Assembly: GCA_934675205.1 (NCBI GenBank) | Contig: CAKUPQ010000002.1 | Coordinates: 62,001 to 126,000 of the forward strand | DNA from: an uncultured Flavobacteriaceae bacterium | Lineage (GTDB): Bacteria > Bacteroidota > Bacteroidia > Flavobacteriales > Flavobacteriaceae | Reading direction: 5' to 3' | DNA length: 64,000 nt | Part shown: positions 52,435-61,250 of the stretch, piece by piece | How positions within the stretch are numbered: the first letter of the stretch is position 1 | Layout: each line of letters opens with the position of its first letter | Translations under genes and position numbers: made by a program | Notes under the pieces: model-generated | Databases searched by the model: none | What the model was told of the DNA's origin: nothing | Seen by the model: only the letters and a program-made list of their open reading frames with translations

Positions 52435-54564
52435 ATGATTCCTAAAGTAACCCAAGAAACCATCACTTTAGAAGATGGGAGAACGATTACTATCGAAACA
52501 GGAAAATTAGCAAAACAAGCTGATGGTTCGGTAGTAGTAAGAATGGGAGATTGTATGTTGTTAGCTACTGCTGTGGCTAACAAAACTGCAAATCCCGGAG
52601 TAGATTTTTTGCCACTTACGGTTGATTATCGTGAAAAATTCGCAGCTGCCGGACGTTTTCCGGGAGGATTTTTCAAACGTGAGGCTCGTCCGAGTGACCA
52701 AGAAGTTCTAACTATGAGATTAGTGGATAGAGTACTTCGTCCGCTTTTTCCTGATGATTACCATTGCGAAGTTCAGGTAATGATTCAGATGATGTCTTTT
52801 GACGAAAACGTAATGCCTGAAGCTCTTGCAGGATTGGCTGCATCTGCTGCTCTTGCTGTTTCGGATATTCCGTTTTACAACTACATTTCAGAAGTTAGAG
52901 TAGGTCGTGTAAACGGACAACTTATCATCAATCCGACCAAAGCACAATTAGAAGAATCTGACATCGATATGATGATTGGAGCTTCTAAAGATTCGGTGGC
53001 AATGGTTGAGGGAGAAATGAAAGAAATCTCTGAAAAAGAAATGGTGGAAGCCATTAAATTTGCTCATCAGGCTATTATTTCTCAAATTGAGGCTCAAGAA
53101 AGAATGAGAGCTTCTTTAGGTCTTACTTACAGAGAGTACGAACCTGAAAAAGCTGATGCAAACATCAAATCAACGGTTCATACAGCCGCTTATAAAAAAG
53201 CATTCGCAATAGCGTCAGAAGCAAGTGCCAAACACGAAAGAAGTGAGAAGTTTGCTCTTTTGGAAGCAGAAGTAAAAGAGCTGTTCTCGGAAGAAGAATT
53301 GGCAGAAAACGGAGATTTGGTTGCCAAATATTTTCACGATGTACAAAAAGAAGCCGTAAGAAACGTAATCCTTGAAAAAGGAATTCGTCTTGACGGAAGA
53401 AAAACTACCGAAATTCGTCCGATTTGGTGCGAAGTAGATTATCTGCCATCAACACACGGTTCGGCTCTTTTTACAAGAGGAGAAACTCAGGCTTTGGCAA
53501 CGGTTACTCTTGGAACTTCGAGAGAGGCAAACGTAATTGATTTACCGAGTGAGCAAGGAGAAGAAAGATTTTATCTTCATTATAACTTCCCTCCGTTCTC
53601 AACAGGAGAGGCAAGACCACTTCGTGGAACTTCACGTAGAGAAGTAGGACACGGGAATTTGGCTCAAAGAGCTTTAAAAAATATGATTCCTCAAGAGAAT
53701 CCTTATACCATCAGAATCGTGTCTGAAGTATTGGAATCAAACGGTTCGTCTTCTATGGCTACGGTTTGTGCAGGAACATTGGCTCTTATGGACGCAGGTG
53801 TTCAAATCAAAAAACCTGTTTCGGGAATTGCAATGGGGTTGATTACGGACGGAAATCGTTTTGCCGTTCTTTCGGATATTTTGGGAGATGAAGACCACTT
53901 GGGAGATATGGATTTCAAAGTAACCGGAACAAAAGACGGAATCACAGCTTGTCAGATGGATATCAAAATTGACGGACTTCGTTATGATATTATGGAACAA
54001 GCTTTGGAACAAGCAAAAGAAGGACGTTTGCACATTTTAGGTAAACTTACCGAAACCATTGCTAAACCAAACGAAACTGTTAAACGTCATTCTCCGAAAA
54101 TCCTGAAAATGACTATCGCTAAAGATTATATCGGAGCGGTTATCGGACCTGGAGGTAAAAATATTCAGGCATTACAGGCTGAAACAGGAACTACAGTTGT
54201 AATCAACGAAGAGGGAGATTTAGGAATTATCGAAATTCTCGGAGTTTCTCCTGAAGGAATGGAAAGAGCTGTTGCTTCTATCCAAAATACGATTTTTGCA
54301 CCTGTTGAAGGCGAAACGTATGTGGTAAGAGTAGTAAAAATGCTTGACTTTGGAGCGGTTGTAGAATTTGTTCCGGGTAAAGAAACCCTGCTTCACGTAT
54401 CGGAATTAGACTGGAAACGAGTTGAAAACGTATCTGATGTGGTAAATTTAGGCGATGCTTTAGAGGTGAAATATTTAGGAATCGACCCTAAAACCAAAAA
54501 GCCGAAAGTTTCGAGAAAAGCTCTTTTACCAAGACCTCCGAGAGAAGAGAAAAAAGCAGAATAA
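52435..54564 (+). CDS. pnp: Polynucleotide phosphorylase
   Basis: A 709-residue PNPase: two RNase PH domains, a KH domain ([20 protein letters not shown]) and a C-terminal S1 domain ([18 protein letters not shown]). It degrades RNA 3' to 5' by phosphorolysis as a trimer. Length is normal. Its own terminator follows. Confidence 0.97.
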   Translation: MIPKVTQETITLEDGRTITIETGKLAKQADGSVVVRMGDCMLLATAVANKTANPGVDFLPLTVDYREKFAAAGRFPGGFFKREARPSDQEVLTMRLVDRVLRPLFPDDYHCEVQVMIQMMSFDENVMPEALAGLAASAALAVSDIPFYNYISEVRVGRVNGQLIINPTKAQLEESDIDMMIGASKDSVAMVEGEMKEISEKEMVEAIKFAHQAIISQIEAQERMRASLGLTYREYEPEKADANIKSTVHTAAYKKAFAIASEASAKHERSEKFALLEAEVKELFSEEELAENGDLVAKYFHDVQKEAVRNVILEKGIRLDGRKTTEIRPIWCEVDYLPSTHGSALFTRGETQALATVTLGTSREANVIDLPSEQGEERFYLHYNFPPFSTGEARPLRGTSRREVGHGNLAQRALKNMIPQENPYTIRIVSEVLESNGSSSMATVCAGTLALMDAGVQIKKPVSGIAMGLITDGNRFAVLSDILGDEDHLGDMDFKVTGTKDGITACQMDIKIDGLRYDIMEQALEQAKEGRLHILGKLTETIAKPNETVKRHSPKILKMTIAKDYIGAVIGPGGKNIQALQAETGTTVVINEEGDLGIIEILGVSPEGMERAVASIQNTIFAPVEGETYVVRVVKMLDFGAVVEFVPGKETLLHVSELDWKRVENVSDVVNLGDALEVKYLGIDPKTKKPKVSRKALLPRPPREEKKAE

Positions 54565-54586
54565 TTAAGTTTTTAGATAAAACAGA

Positions 54587-54616
54587 AAAGTCCTCTATTT
54601 TGAGGACTTTCTTTTT
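54587..54616 (+). terminator. Terminator of pnp
   Basis: AAAGTCCTC (54587-54595) pairs with GAGGACTTT (54602-54610), then a T-run. Confidence 0.85.
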
Positions 54617-54642
54617 TGGTAAAGACGCAAAGATTTACTTTG

Positions 54643-54680
54643 TGAGAAATCCTTTTAATCTGTGTAATCTGTGGTAAAGA
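54643..54680. repeat. Dispersed 'AATCTGTG' repeat (copy 3)
   Basis: GAGAAATCCTTTTAATCTGT then GTAATCTGTGGTAAAGA. The -7 box TATATTTG of the PASTA gene follows at 54688-54695. Confidence 0.6.
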
Positions 54681-54721
54681 TATTTCTTATATTTGTAGCC
54701 TAAACCATAAATCGAAAGAAA

Positions 54722-55321
54722 GTGAATCTAATAGCATTCTTAAAAAGTAAGTCGTTTTTAACACAGGTTATCATTGCTTTGATTGTTCTGTTTGTTTTGT
54801 GTTTTGTGTTGATAAAAGGGCTTGATGTCAGAACCAATCACGGAGAAGAAATCGAAGTGCCTGATTTGACAAAACTTACGGTTGTTCAGGCAAAAGAAAA
54901 ATTGAAGGCTTTAGATTTGGACTATCAAATTAATGATACCTTGTCATTCAATAAAGAATTTCCTCCGAATTCTATTGTAGAACAAGACCCAAGTCCGAGT
55001 TCAAAAGTGAAAAGCGGACGTAAAATTTATCTCAAACTCAATGCAGCTACCTACGAAATGGTGCAAATTCCGAATTTAAGAGATTTGACTTACAGACAGG
55101 TACTGCCTACGCTTGTAGCCCTTGGTCTTGAAGGGGGAAAAGTAACCTATAAGCCTCATTTTGCAGAAGATGTGGTCTTGGAATTACAACACAAAGGACA
55201 AACCCTTAAAGCAGGTGATAAAGTAATGCGAACTTCAAAAATTGATTTTGTTCTCGGGGACGGAAAAGGTTTCTTTCAAGACAGGGGAACTACGGAAACC
55301 GAACAATCTTCAGAAGAATAG
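54722..55321 (+). CDS. PASTA-domain membrane protein, GTG start
   Basis: A 199-residue protein with a short cytoplasmic start, one membrane helix (about 15-36) and two to three PASTA repeats (EIEVPDLTKLTVVQAKEKL, about 40-180). PASTA domains bind muropeptides in Ser/Thr kinases, but there is no kinase here. The start is GTG at 54722. The stop is directly followed by the rluD-type start, so they form an operon. Confidence 0.85.
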   Translation: MNLIAFLKSKSFLTQVIIALIVLFVLCFVLIKGLDVRTNHGEEIEVPDLTKLTVVQAKEKLKALDLDYQINDTLSFNKEFPPNSIVEQDPSPSSKVKSGRKIYLKLNAATYEMVQIPNLRDLTYRQVLPTLVALGLEGGKVTYKPHFAEDVVLELQHKGQTLKAGDKVMRTSKIDFVLGDGKGFFQDRGTTETEQSSEE

Positions 55322-56359
55322 ATGAATACTGAAAACGAAGATATTAACGAATTTGAAGACGAACTCTTTGAGCATTATCGCTTTGAGGTAAGTTCGGGAC
55401 AATCTCTTTTACGGATTGACAAGTACTTAATGGGATTGGTACAGAATTCCACTCGGAATAAAATCCAAAAAGCAGCAGACAGCGGAAATATTCTGGTAAA
55501 TGATATTCCCGTAAAATCAAATTACAAAGTAAAGCCGAATGACGTAATTCGTGTTGTTTTTGACAAGCCGAAATACGAATACAAAATTATTCCCGAAAAC
55601 ATTCCTTTGGATATTGTTTACGAAGATGATGTGCTGTTAGTAATCAACAAACCTGCGAATTTTGTCGTACACCCCGGACACGGAAATTATTCGGGAACGC
55701 TTGTCAATGCATTGGCTTATCATTTTGATAATCTTCCGATGAATTCGAGTGAAAGACCGGGATTGGTTCACAGGATTGACAAAGACACAACAGGACTTTT
55801 GGTCGTAGCCAAAACGGAAGAAGCAATGTTTTATCTGGCTAAACAATTCGAGGAAAAAACATCAGAAAGAGAATATATTGCTCTTGTTTGGGGAAATATC
55901 GAAGAAGAGGAGGGAACGATAACGGGTTATGTAGGTCGTCATTTGAAAGACCGTATGCAAATGGCTGTTTATGATGATGAGAGTATGGGAAAATGGTCGG
56001 TAACGCATTATAAGGTTTTAGAGCGATTTAACTACGTTACGCTTGTTTCCTGCAAACTCGAAACAGGACGTACACACCAGATAAGATGCAGTATGAAATA
56101 CATCGGTCATACGCTTTTTAATGATGAACGATACGGAGGACATCTGATTCTGAAAGGAACAACGTTTACTAAATACAAACAATTTATAGAAAATTGCTTT
56201 AAGATTTTGCCAAGACAGGCACTTCACGCAAAAACGTTAGGATTTGAACACCCTGTAACCAAAGAATTTATGCGTTTCGACACCGAAATTCCCGAAGATA
56301 TGCAGCAAGTTATCGAAAAATGGAGGAATTATTCGAGCTTTAATGAGTTGGAGGGGTAA
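55322..56359 (+). CDS. rluD: RluD-type 23S rRNA pseudouridine synthase
   Basis: A 345-residue synthase: an N-terminal S4 RNA-binding domain (about 23-85) and a catalytic domain with the conserved aspartate in HRIDKDTTGLLVV. It probably makes pseudouridines in helix 69 of 23S rRNA. The last 20 bp overlap the end of the convergent MORN-like gene. Confidence 0.92.
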   Translation: MNTENEDINEFEDELFEHYRFEVSSGQSLLRIDKYLMGLVQNSTRNKIQKAADSGNILVNDIPVKSNYKVKPNDVIRVVFDKPKYEYKIIPENIPLDIVYEDDVLLVINKPANFVVHPGHGNYSGTLVNALAYHFDNLPMNSSERPGLVHRIDKDTTGLLVVAKTEEAMFYLAKQFEEKTSEREYIALVWGNIEEEEGTITGYVGRHLKDRMQMAVYDDESMGKWSVTHYKVLERFNYVTLVSCKLETGRTHQIRCSMKYIGHTLFNDERYGGHLILKGTTFTKYKQFIENCFKILPRQALHAKTLGFEHPVTKEFMRFDTEIPEDMQQVIEKWRNYSSFNELEG

Positions 56360-56759
56360 GTTCGGTTATTAGGTTTCCGTCTAAATAAATTCTGGTAAGG
56401 TAGAGTTTTCCGTTTTTGTCGTAATACTTCCAATCTCCTGACAAGCACCATTTAAAATATTTGCCTGTTTCTTCGATTTTGGTTGTTCCCTTACTTTGGA
56501 TTTTTCCGTTTGGATAATAATTGGTCATATATCCGATTTTTTGGGTATATTTTTCTTTACTGACTAATTTTCTGTTTTTGTATGCTTTCCAAGTTCCACT
56601 TTCAATTCCGTTTGTGTATCTTCCTTTCTGAAAATAAATTGTATCGTTTACAACTTCTTTAAATTTCCATTTTCCCTCTCGTTTTCCGTTTACGGTCTGA
56701 TTGGTTTTGCAGGAAACAAACAACAAAATCATTATAAAAAATAATACGGTTTTTTTCAT
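56340..56759 (-). CDS. Lipoprotein with MORN-type repeats
   Basis: A 139-residue predicted lipoprotein (Cys17, FVSCKTN) with four repeats of the GKREGKWKFK / NGIESGTWKAYK type, as in the toxin-antitoxin YwqK-like and MORN proteins of Bacteroidota. The 3' end overlaps rluD by 20 bp tail to tail. Probably the last gene of a minus-strand operon with the three TonB-like genes (6 bp gap). Confidence 0.75.
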   Translation of the reverse strand: MKKTVLFFIMILLFVSCKTNQTVNGKREGKWKFKEVVNDTIYFQKGRYTNGIESGTWKAYKNRKLVSKEKYTQKIGYMTNYYPNGKIQSKGTTKIEETGKYFKWCLSGDWKYYDKNGKLYLTRIYLDGNLITELTPPTH

Positions 56760-56765
56760 ATTTGA

Positions 56766-57173
56766 TTAAATACGATAAACATTCTTAACCTGAAATTTAA
56801 TAGACTGTGAAAAAGTATAAATACTTCTTACAGGTTTACCCGAAACCAATGCAGGTTTCCATTTTTTAGATTTTTTAATAGCTTTTATCAGTTGCTTATC
56901 AACATTTTCATTAATAGAATGTAGAAGTCGGATATTAGTAATTTTCCCTTTGGGCTCAACAACAAATTCAAAATCTAACTTTATTTCAGTATCTATATTT
57001 TCGTGAGGTTTTCCGAATTTAATATTCTTAAAAAGATAACCGATGAATCCTTGTTCCCCTCCATTCGGATATTCTGCTTTTATATCAACATTAGTAAAAA
57101 TAGTATCTTGCTTTTCTTGAGAAAAAGAAATAAAAGAAACCAACATTAAACCGAGTAAAACTATCTTTTTCAT
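56766..57173 (-). CDS. Secreted TonB C-terminal-domain protein 1
   Basis: A 135-residue protein with a signal peptide (ending near SFISFSQE) and a single TonB C-terminal domain (DFEVVEPKG-like, here FEFVVEPKGKITNIRLLHS and KKSKKWKPALVSGKPV). It lacks the TonB membrane helix and Pro-rich spacer, so it is not an energy transducer of the ordinary kind. Closest relatives are the two following genes. Confidence 0.8.
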   Translation of the reverse strand: MKKIVLLGLMLVSFISFSQEKQDTIFTNVDIKAEYPNGGEQGFIGYLFKNIKFGKPHENIDTEIKLDFEFVVEPKGKITNIRLLHSINENVDKQLIKAIKKSKKWKPALVSGKPVRSIYTFSQSIKFQVKNVYRI

Positions 57174-57217
57174 TTTCTATAAATTATTCTTCTTCGGATT
57201 TAACAACAGGATTTCCT

Positions 57218-57664
57218 TTAATATTTATATTTAATATTTATACTAATAGGAAGTGTATAACGCACTCGCACAGGTTTTCCGTCTTGAAGACCTGCCTTCC
57301 ATTTTTTAGATTTTTTTAATACCCTTACAGCTTCTTCTCCTGTTCCATAACCTAAATCTTGAATTACTTTTATATCCGTAAGACTTCCGTCTGTTTCAAC
57401 TACGAATTGCACTATAACATTACCTTTTAAATCTTCAGTAACTTTGGGAGTTCTGTAATTTTGAGCTATATATTTATGAAATTCCTGAATTCCTCCGGGA
57501 TATTCAGGTGCTATTTCTGCTGCTGTATGAATCTGATTCGGGTCAGTAGATTCTTTTATTTCAATTATTACTGCTCCATTGTCATTTGTTGTTTCAGTAG
57601 TTTTCACTTGTGAAAATCCAAGAGAAGAAACCAACATCAAACTAAATAAAACTATCTTTTTCAT
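57218..57664 (-). CDS. Secreted TonB C-terminal-domain protein 2
   Basis: A 148-residue paralogue. The ATG at 57662-57664 is preferred because it opens a signal peptide like those of its neighbours. Conserved words: PEYPGGIQEFHKYI, VQFVVETDGSLTDIKVI, GYGTGEEAVRVLKKSKKW, DGKPVRVRYTLP. It overlaps no neighbour; gap to the third copy is 5 bp. Confidence 0.8.
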   Translation of the reverse strand: MKKIVLFSLMLVSSLGFSQVKTTETTNDNGAVIIEIKESTDPNQIHTAAEIAPEYPGGIQEFHKYIAQNYRTPKVTEDLKGNVIVQFVVETDGSLTDIKVIQDLGYGTGEEAVRVLKKSKKWKAGLQDGKPVRVRYTLPISINIKYKY

Positions 57665-57669
57665 TGTTC

Positions 57670-58092
57670 CTAATAATAAATATTTATAACAAGTGGGAAG
57701 GTATAAGTTACTCTTACAGGTTTTCCGTCTTGAATCCCTGCTTCCCACTTTTTAGATTCTTTTATTACTCTTACTACTTCTTCTCCTATGCCATAATCAA
57801 GGTCTTCTACAACTTTTATATTTGACAGACTTCCATCAGGCTCAACAACAAAAGAGACAACTACTTTTCCTTTAACATCTCTATCTACATCAGGAGTTCT
57901 GAAGTTTCTCATTACAAATTTTCTAAATCCATTTATTCCTCCATCAGGATATTCAGGCATTACTTCTGCTACTGTATGAATGTAATTTGGGTTATTTCTA
58001 TCTTCAATCGTTGCTACGTCATTTTCATCAGGAACTTGCGAATACCCCACAAAAGAAACGAACATCAAACCAAGTAAAATTATTTTTTTCAT
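57670..58092 (-). CDS. Secreted TonB C-terminal-domain protein 3
   Basis: A 140-residue paralogue with the ATG at 58090-58092 (signal peptide ending near FVGYSQ). It is closest to copy 2: PEYPDGGINGFRKFV, VSFVVEPDGSLSNIKVV, YGIGEEVVRVIKESKKW, DGKPVRVTYTFP. First gene of the operon and upstream of the divergent queD. Confidence 0.8.
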   Translation of the reverse strand: MKKIILLGLMFVSFVGYSQVPDENDVATIEDRNNPNYIHTVAEVMPEYPDGGINGFRKFVMRNFRTPDVDRDVKGKVVVSFVVEPDGSLSNIKVVEDLDYGIGEEVVRVIKESKKWEAGIQDGKPVRVTYTFPLVINIYY

Positions 58093-58136
58093 TATGTTAC
58101 ATTTTGTTATTAAAATCAAAGATAATACAAATTTCG

Positions 58137-58144
58137 TACCTTTG
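58137..58144 (+). promoter_or_regulatory. -7 box of queD
   Basis: TACCTTTG, 22 bp before the ATG at 58167; no clear -33 TTG. Confidence 0.45.
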
Positions 58145-58166
58145 CTTAATTTATTAAAGTATTTTA

Positions 58167-58616
58167 ATGACTAAAATAAGAATTACCAAACAGTTTTCGT
58201 TTGAAACGGGACACGCTTTGTACGGATATGACGGAAAGTGCAAAAACGTTCACGGACACAGCTATAAACTGTTTGTAACGGTTATCGGAAGCCCTATCGA
58301 AGATAAAAACAACGTAAAATACGGAATGGTTATCGACTTTACCGACCTTAAAAAAATCGTAAAAGAAGAAATTGTCGATGTTTTTGATCACGCTACTGTT
58401 TTCAACAAAAACACACCTCATATCGAATTGGCAAAAGAGCTGAAAGACAGAGGACATCACGTTATTTTAGTGGAATATCAACCTACAAGCGAAAATATGG
58501 TTATTGATTTCGTTCAGAAAATAAGTTCTCGTTTACCCGAAGGTATCGAACTTTTTTCATTGCGATTACAAGAAACCGATTCTTCGTTTGCAGAGTGGTA
58601 TGCCTCTGATAATTAA
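58167..58616 (+). CDS. queD: 6-carboxytetrahydropterin synthase QueD
   Basis: A 149-residue member of the PTPS family. Zinc ligands His16, His29 and His31 (FETGHA, VHGH) and catalytic Cys25 are present. QueD makes 6-carboxy-tetrahydropterin for queuosine synthesis. The other queuosine genes are not in the window. Confidence 0.88.
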   Translation: MTKIRITKQFSFETGHALYGYDGKCKNVHGHSYKLFVTVIGSPIEDKNNVKYGMVIDFTDLKKIVKEEIVDVFDHATVFNKNTPHIELAKELKDRGHHVILVEYQPTSENMVIDFVQKISSRLPEGIELFSLRLQETDSSFAEWYASDN

Positions 58617-58655
58617 TTATGAATTAGAAATTACGAATTATGATTCAACACATCA

Positions 58656-59480
58656 ATGACTAAACGATTCAACGATTCAACGATTCAACAAATTAACAAT
58701 TCAACAAATTTGAAACCCGAACATCATATAACATTACCCGAAAACAAGAAAGCCTATTTTTCTTCGGACAATCATTTGGGAGCTCCAACTTGGGAGGAAA
58801 GTCTTCCGAGGGAGCGGAAATTCGTACAATGGTTAGACGAAATAAAGCACGATGCAGGAGTAATTTTCCTGTTGGGGGATTTGTTTGATTTTTGGTTTGA
58901 GTACAAAACGGTTGTTCCCAAAGGGTTTGTAAGGGTTTTAGGTAAATTAGCCGAAATCAGAGATAGCGGAATTCCAATTTATTTCTTTGTCGGAAATCAC
59001 GATTTATGGATGAATGATTATTTTGAAAAAGAACTCGATATTCCGGTTTTTCATTCGCCTCAGGTTTTTATCATCAACGAAAAGACAATTTTTATCGGAC
59101 ACGGAGACGGACTTGGTCCTGAAGACAAAGGCTACAAACGAATGAAAACGGTGTTTACCAACCCGTTTTCAAAGTGGCTTTTTAGATGGTTACACCCTGA
59201 TATCGGAGTAAAATTAGGGCAATATTTATCGGTTAAAAACAAGTTGATTTCGGGAGATTCAGATGTGAAATTTTTGGGTGAAGAAAACGAATGGCTGGTG
59301 CAATATGCCAAACGAAAGTTAGAAACCAAACACTACGATTACTTCGTTTTCGGACACAGACACTTACCGATGACCATTAAACTTAACGAAAATTCAACTT
59401 ATATCAATCTCGGAGATTGGATACATTATTATACTTTTGGAGAATACGTAAACGGAGTTTTAGAGTTGAAAGAATTTTAA
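58656..59480 (+). CDS. lpxH: UDP-2,3-diacylglucosamine diphosphatase
   Basis: A 274-residue calcineurin-like phosphoesterase with the LpxH metal motifs SSDNHLG, LLGDLFDFWFEY, VGNHDLW, IGHGDG and FGHRHLP. It forms lipid X in lipid A synthesis. The N-terminal 25 residues are encoded by a tandem GATTCAACGATTCAAC repeat that is probably not part of the original gene; the true start may be further in, but there is no later ATG before the domain. Confidence 0.85.
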   Translation: MTKRFNDSTIQQINNSTNLKPEHHITLPENKKAYFSSDNHLGAPTWEESLPRERKFVQWLDEIKHDAGVIFLLGDLFDFWFEYKTVVPKGFVRVLGKLAEIRDSGIPIYFFVGNHDLWMNDYFEKELDIPVFHSPQVFIINEKTIFIGHGDGLGPEDKGYKRMKTVFTNPFSKWLFRWLHPDIGVKLGQYLSVKNKLISGDSDVKFLGEENEWLVQYAKRKLETKHYDYFVFGHRHLPMTIKLNENSTYINLGDWIHYYTFGEYVNGVLELKEF

Positions 59481-59523
59481 TCGAAAAAAGTAAAAAAATC
59501 GAAAATATCTAAAAAAAATACAA

Positions 59524-60654
59524 ATGAAAAAAATACAAATGGTTGACCTTGCGAGTCAATATCAGCACATAAAAGACCAAATCCAAACCGGATTTAACGA
59601 GGTTTTAGAGAATACAGCTTACATCAACGGACCACAAGTTCACGCTTTTCAGAAAAGTTTGGAGGATTATTTGGGAGTAAAACACGTAATTCCGTGTGCT
59701 AACGGAACCGATGCTTTACAGATTGCGATGATGGGATTAGGCCTAAAACCAGGTGATGAAGTTATCACAGCCGATTTTACGTTTGCGGCTACGGTTGAAG
59801 TGATTGCCCTTTTAGGACTTACACCTGTTTTGGTTGATGTGGATGAAGATACGTTTAACATTTCGATTGAAGCTATCAAAAAAGCGATTACTCCGAAAAC
59901 CAAAGCGATTGTTCCCGTTCATTTGTTCGGACAAGCAGCCAATATGGACGAAATTATGGCAATTGCCAAAGAACATAATTTATTCGTAATTGAAGATAAT
60001 GCACAAGCTATCGGAGCAAATTACAAATCTTCAAACGGAACAAAACAAAAAGCAGGAACGATTGGTCACGTAGCGGCAACTTCGTTTTTTCCGTCAAAGA
60101 ATTTGGGTTGTTATGGAGACGGAGGAGCAATTTTCACCAATGATGACGAGTTAGCTCACACTTTGAGAGGAATCGTAAATCACGGAATGTATGAGAGATA
60201 TCATCACGATGTTGTGGGAGTAAATTCGAGATTGGACAGCTTACAGGCTGTTGTTCTGAATGCCAAACTTCCGAAATTGGACGAGTACAACAATTCCCGT
60301 AGGGAATCTGCCAAAAAATACAGTTCTGCTTTGGCAAATCACAAAAATATCATTACTCCGATTATTAAGGAAGATGATGACAGCCACGTTTTTCATCAAT
60401 ATACGTTGAGAATTGTAGGAGCGGACAGAAATGCTTTAATGCAACATTTATTGGATAAAGGAATTCCGTGTGCTATTTATTATCCGATTCCGTTGCACAG
60501 CCAAAAAGCCTATTTGGATTCGAGATACAAAGAAGAAAACTTCCCAATCACAAACCGATTGGTAAACGAAGTTTTATCGTTACCAATGCACACCGAATTG
60601 GATGATGAACAAATTAAGTTTATTACCGATAGTATTTTGGAGTTTTTGGGGTAA
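59524..60654 (+). CDS. DegT/DnrJ-type sugar aminotransferase
   Basis: A 376-residue PLP-dependent aminotransferase that aminates a nucleotide-linked keto-sugar. The PLP lysine is in SFFPSKNLGCYGDGG, preceded by the VIEDNAQAIGA motif. The closest type is WbpE/WlbC (UDP-3-keto sugar amination), but the position after lpxH makes a lipid-A or cell-surface sugar pathway possible. A second ATG (59539) follows the first in the same AAAAATACAAATG repeat. Confidence 0.85.
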   Translation: MKKIQMVDLASQYQHIKDQIQTGFNEVLENTAYINGPQVHAFQKSLEDYLGVKHVIPCANGTDALQIAMMGLGLKPGDEVITADFTFAATVEVIALLGLTPVLVDVDEDTFNISIEAIKKAITPKTKAIVPVHLFGQAANMDEIMAIAKEHNLFVIEDNAQAIGANYKSSNGTKQKAGTIGHVAATSFFPSKNLGCYGDGGAIFTNDDELAHTLRGIVNHGMYERYHHDVVGVNSRLDSLQAVVLNAKLPKLDEYNNSRRESAKKYSSALANHKNIITPIIKEDDDSHVFHQYTLRIVGADRNALMQHLLDKGIPCAIYYPIPLHSQKAYLDSRYKEENFPITNRLVNEVLSLPMHTELDDEQIKFITDSILEFLG

Positions 60655-60665
60655 TTTAATTCAAC

Positions 60666-60699
60666 AACTCCGACAGAGTTTTTAAACTTTGTCGGAGTT
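60666..60699 (+). terminator. Hairpin after the aminotransferase gene
   Basis: AACTCCGACAGAGTTT (60666-60681) pairs with AAACTTTGTCGGAGTT (60684-60699), one mismatch, tiny loop. Confidence 0.75.
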
Positions 60700-60710
60700 T
60701 GTAAAGTTCT

Positions 60711-60737
60711 GTCATTGCGAGGGACGAAGCAATCTAA
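60711..60737. repeat. Dispersed palindromic repeat
   Basis: GTCATTGCGAGGGACGAAGC followed by AATCTAA, one change from the copies at 17404 and 19566. It ends 10 bp before the next start codon. Confidence 0.8.
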
Positions 60738-60746
60738 AATAATTAA

Positions 60747-61199
60747 ATGAAAAATACTTTTAACTACATATTATTGTTTATTTTTTTACTATCTTTTAGT
60801 AGTTGTACAATACATACAAAAACTAATTATACGAATATCCCTAAATTAGAAAAGGAGGGCTATCAGATTATTTACCAAGAAAAGCCTGTAAACTTTTCAA
60901 ATTATTTTTTTGACAGGGAAAATGTGAAGTATGTTTTGAAAAAAAGAAAAGAAAAAATTGTAAATATTGTACCTGTAGATTCTAATAGCGAATTTATAAA
61001 CGGAAGTGATTTTTTAAAACAAGCTGATAAGGAAAATATATGTGAATTGGTTGTAATTAACGGAATACCTTATAGTATCGAAAATATGTCAGAAGTAGAA
61101 ATAGAAGTATCATCAATTAAAAGTCTTGATATTCTTAAAAGTGAAAAATCATCACTTTCTCATCTTCAAAAAGACGTACTAATAATTGTAACAAAATAA
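60747..61199 (+). CDS. Lipoprotein with plug-like C-terminus
   Basis: A 150-residue predicted lipoprotein (Cys20, SFSSCTIH). The C-terminal half (VVINGIPYSIENM, SSIKSLDILKSEKSS, DVLIIVTK) has the pattern of the plug domain of TonB-dependent receptors (a naming strand, an I.VLK element and a VI.I.TK end), but without the barrel. No partner gene is adjacent. Function unknown. Confidence 0.6.
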   Translation: MKNTFNYILLFIFLLSFSSCTIHTKTNYTNIPKLEKEGYQIIYQEKPVNFSNYFFDRENVKYVLKKRKEKIVNIVPVDSNSEFINGSDFLKQADKENICELVVINGIPYSIENMSEVEIEVSSIKSLDILKSEKSSLSHLQKDVLIIVTK

Positions 61200-61250
61200 A
61201 AATATTGTAAAGATCTTCTTTCCTTTTGAAAGTGAAATAGAAAAAATAAT

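Noticed and set aside
58620..58720. Tandem GATTCAAC repeats as a possible regulatory array at lpxH
   Set aside because: Simple tandem slippage of an 8-9 bp unit, partly translated, with no nearby promoter signal; similar simple repeats occur before 19634 and 29200.
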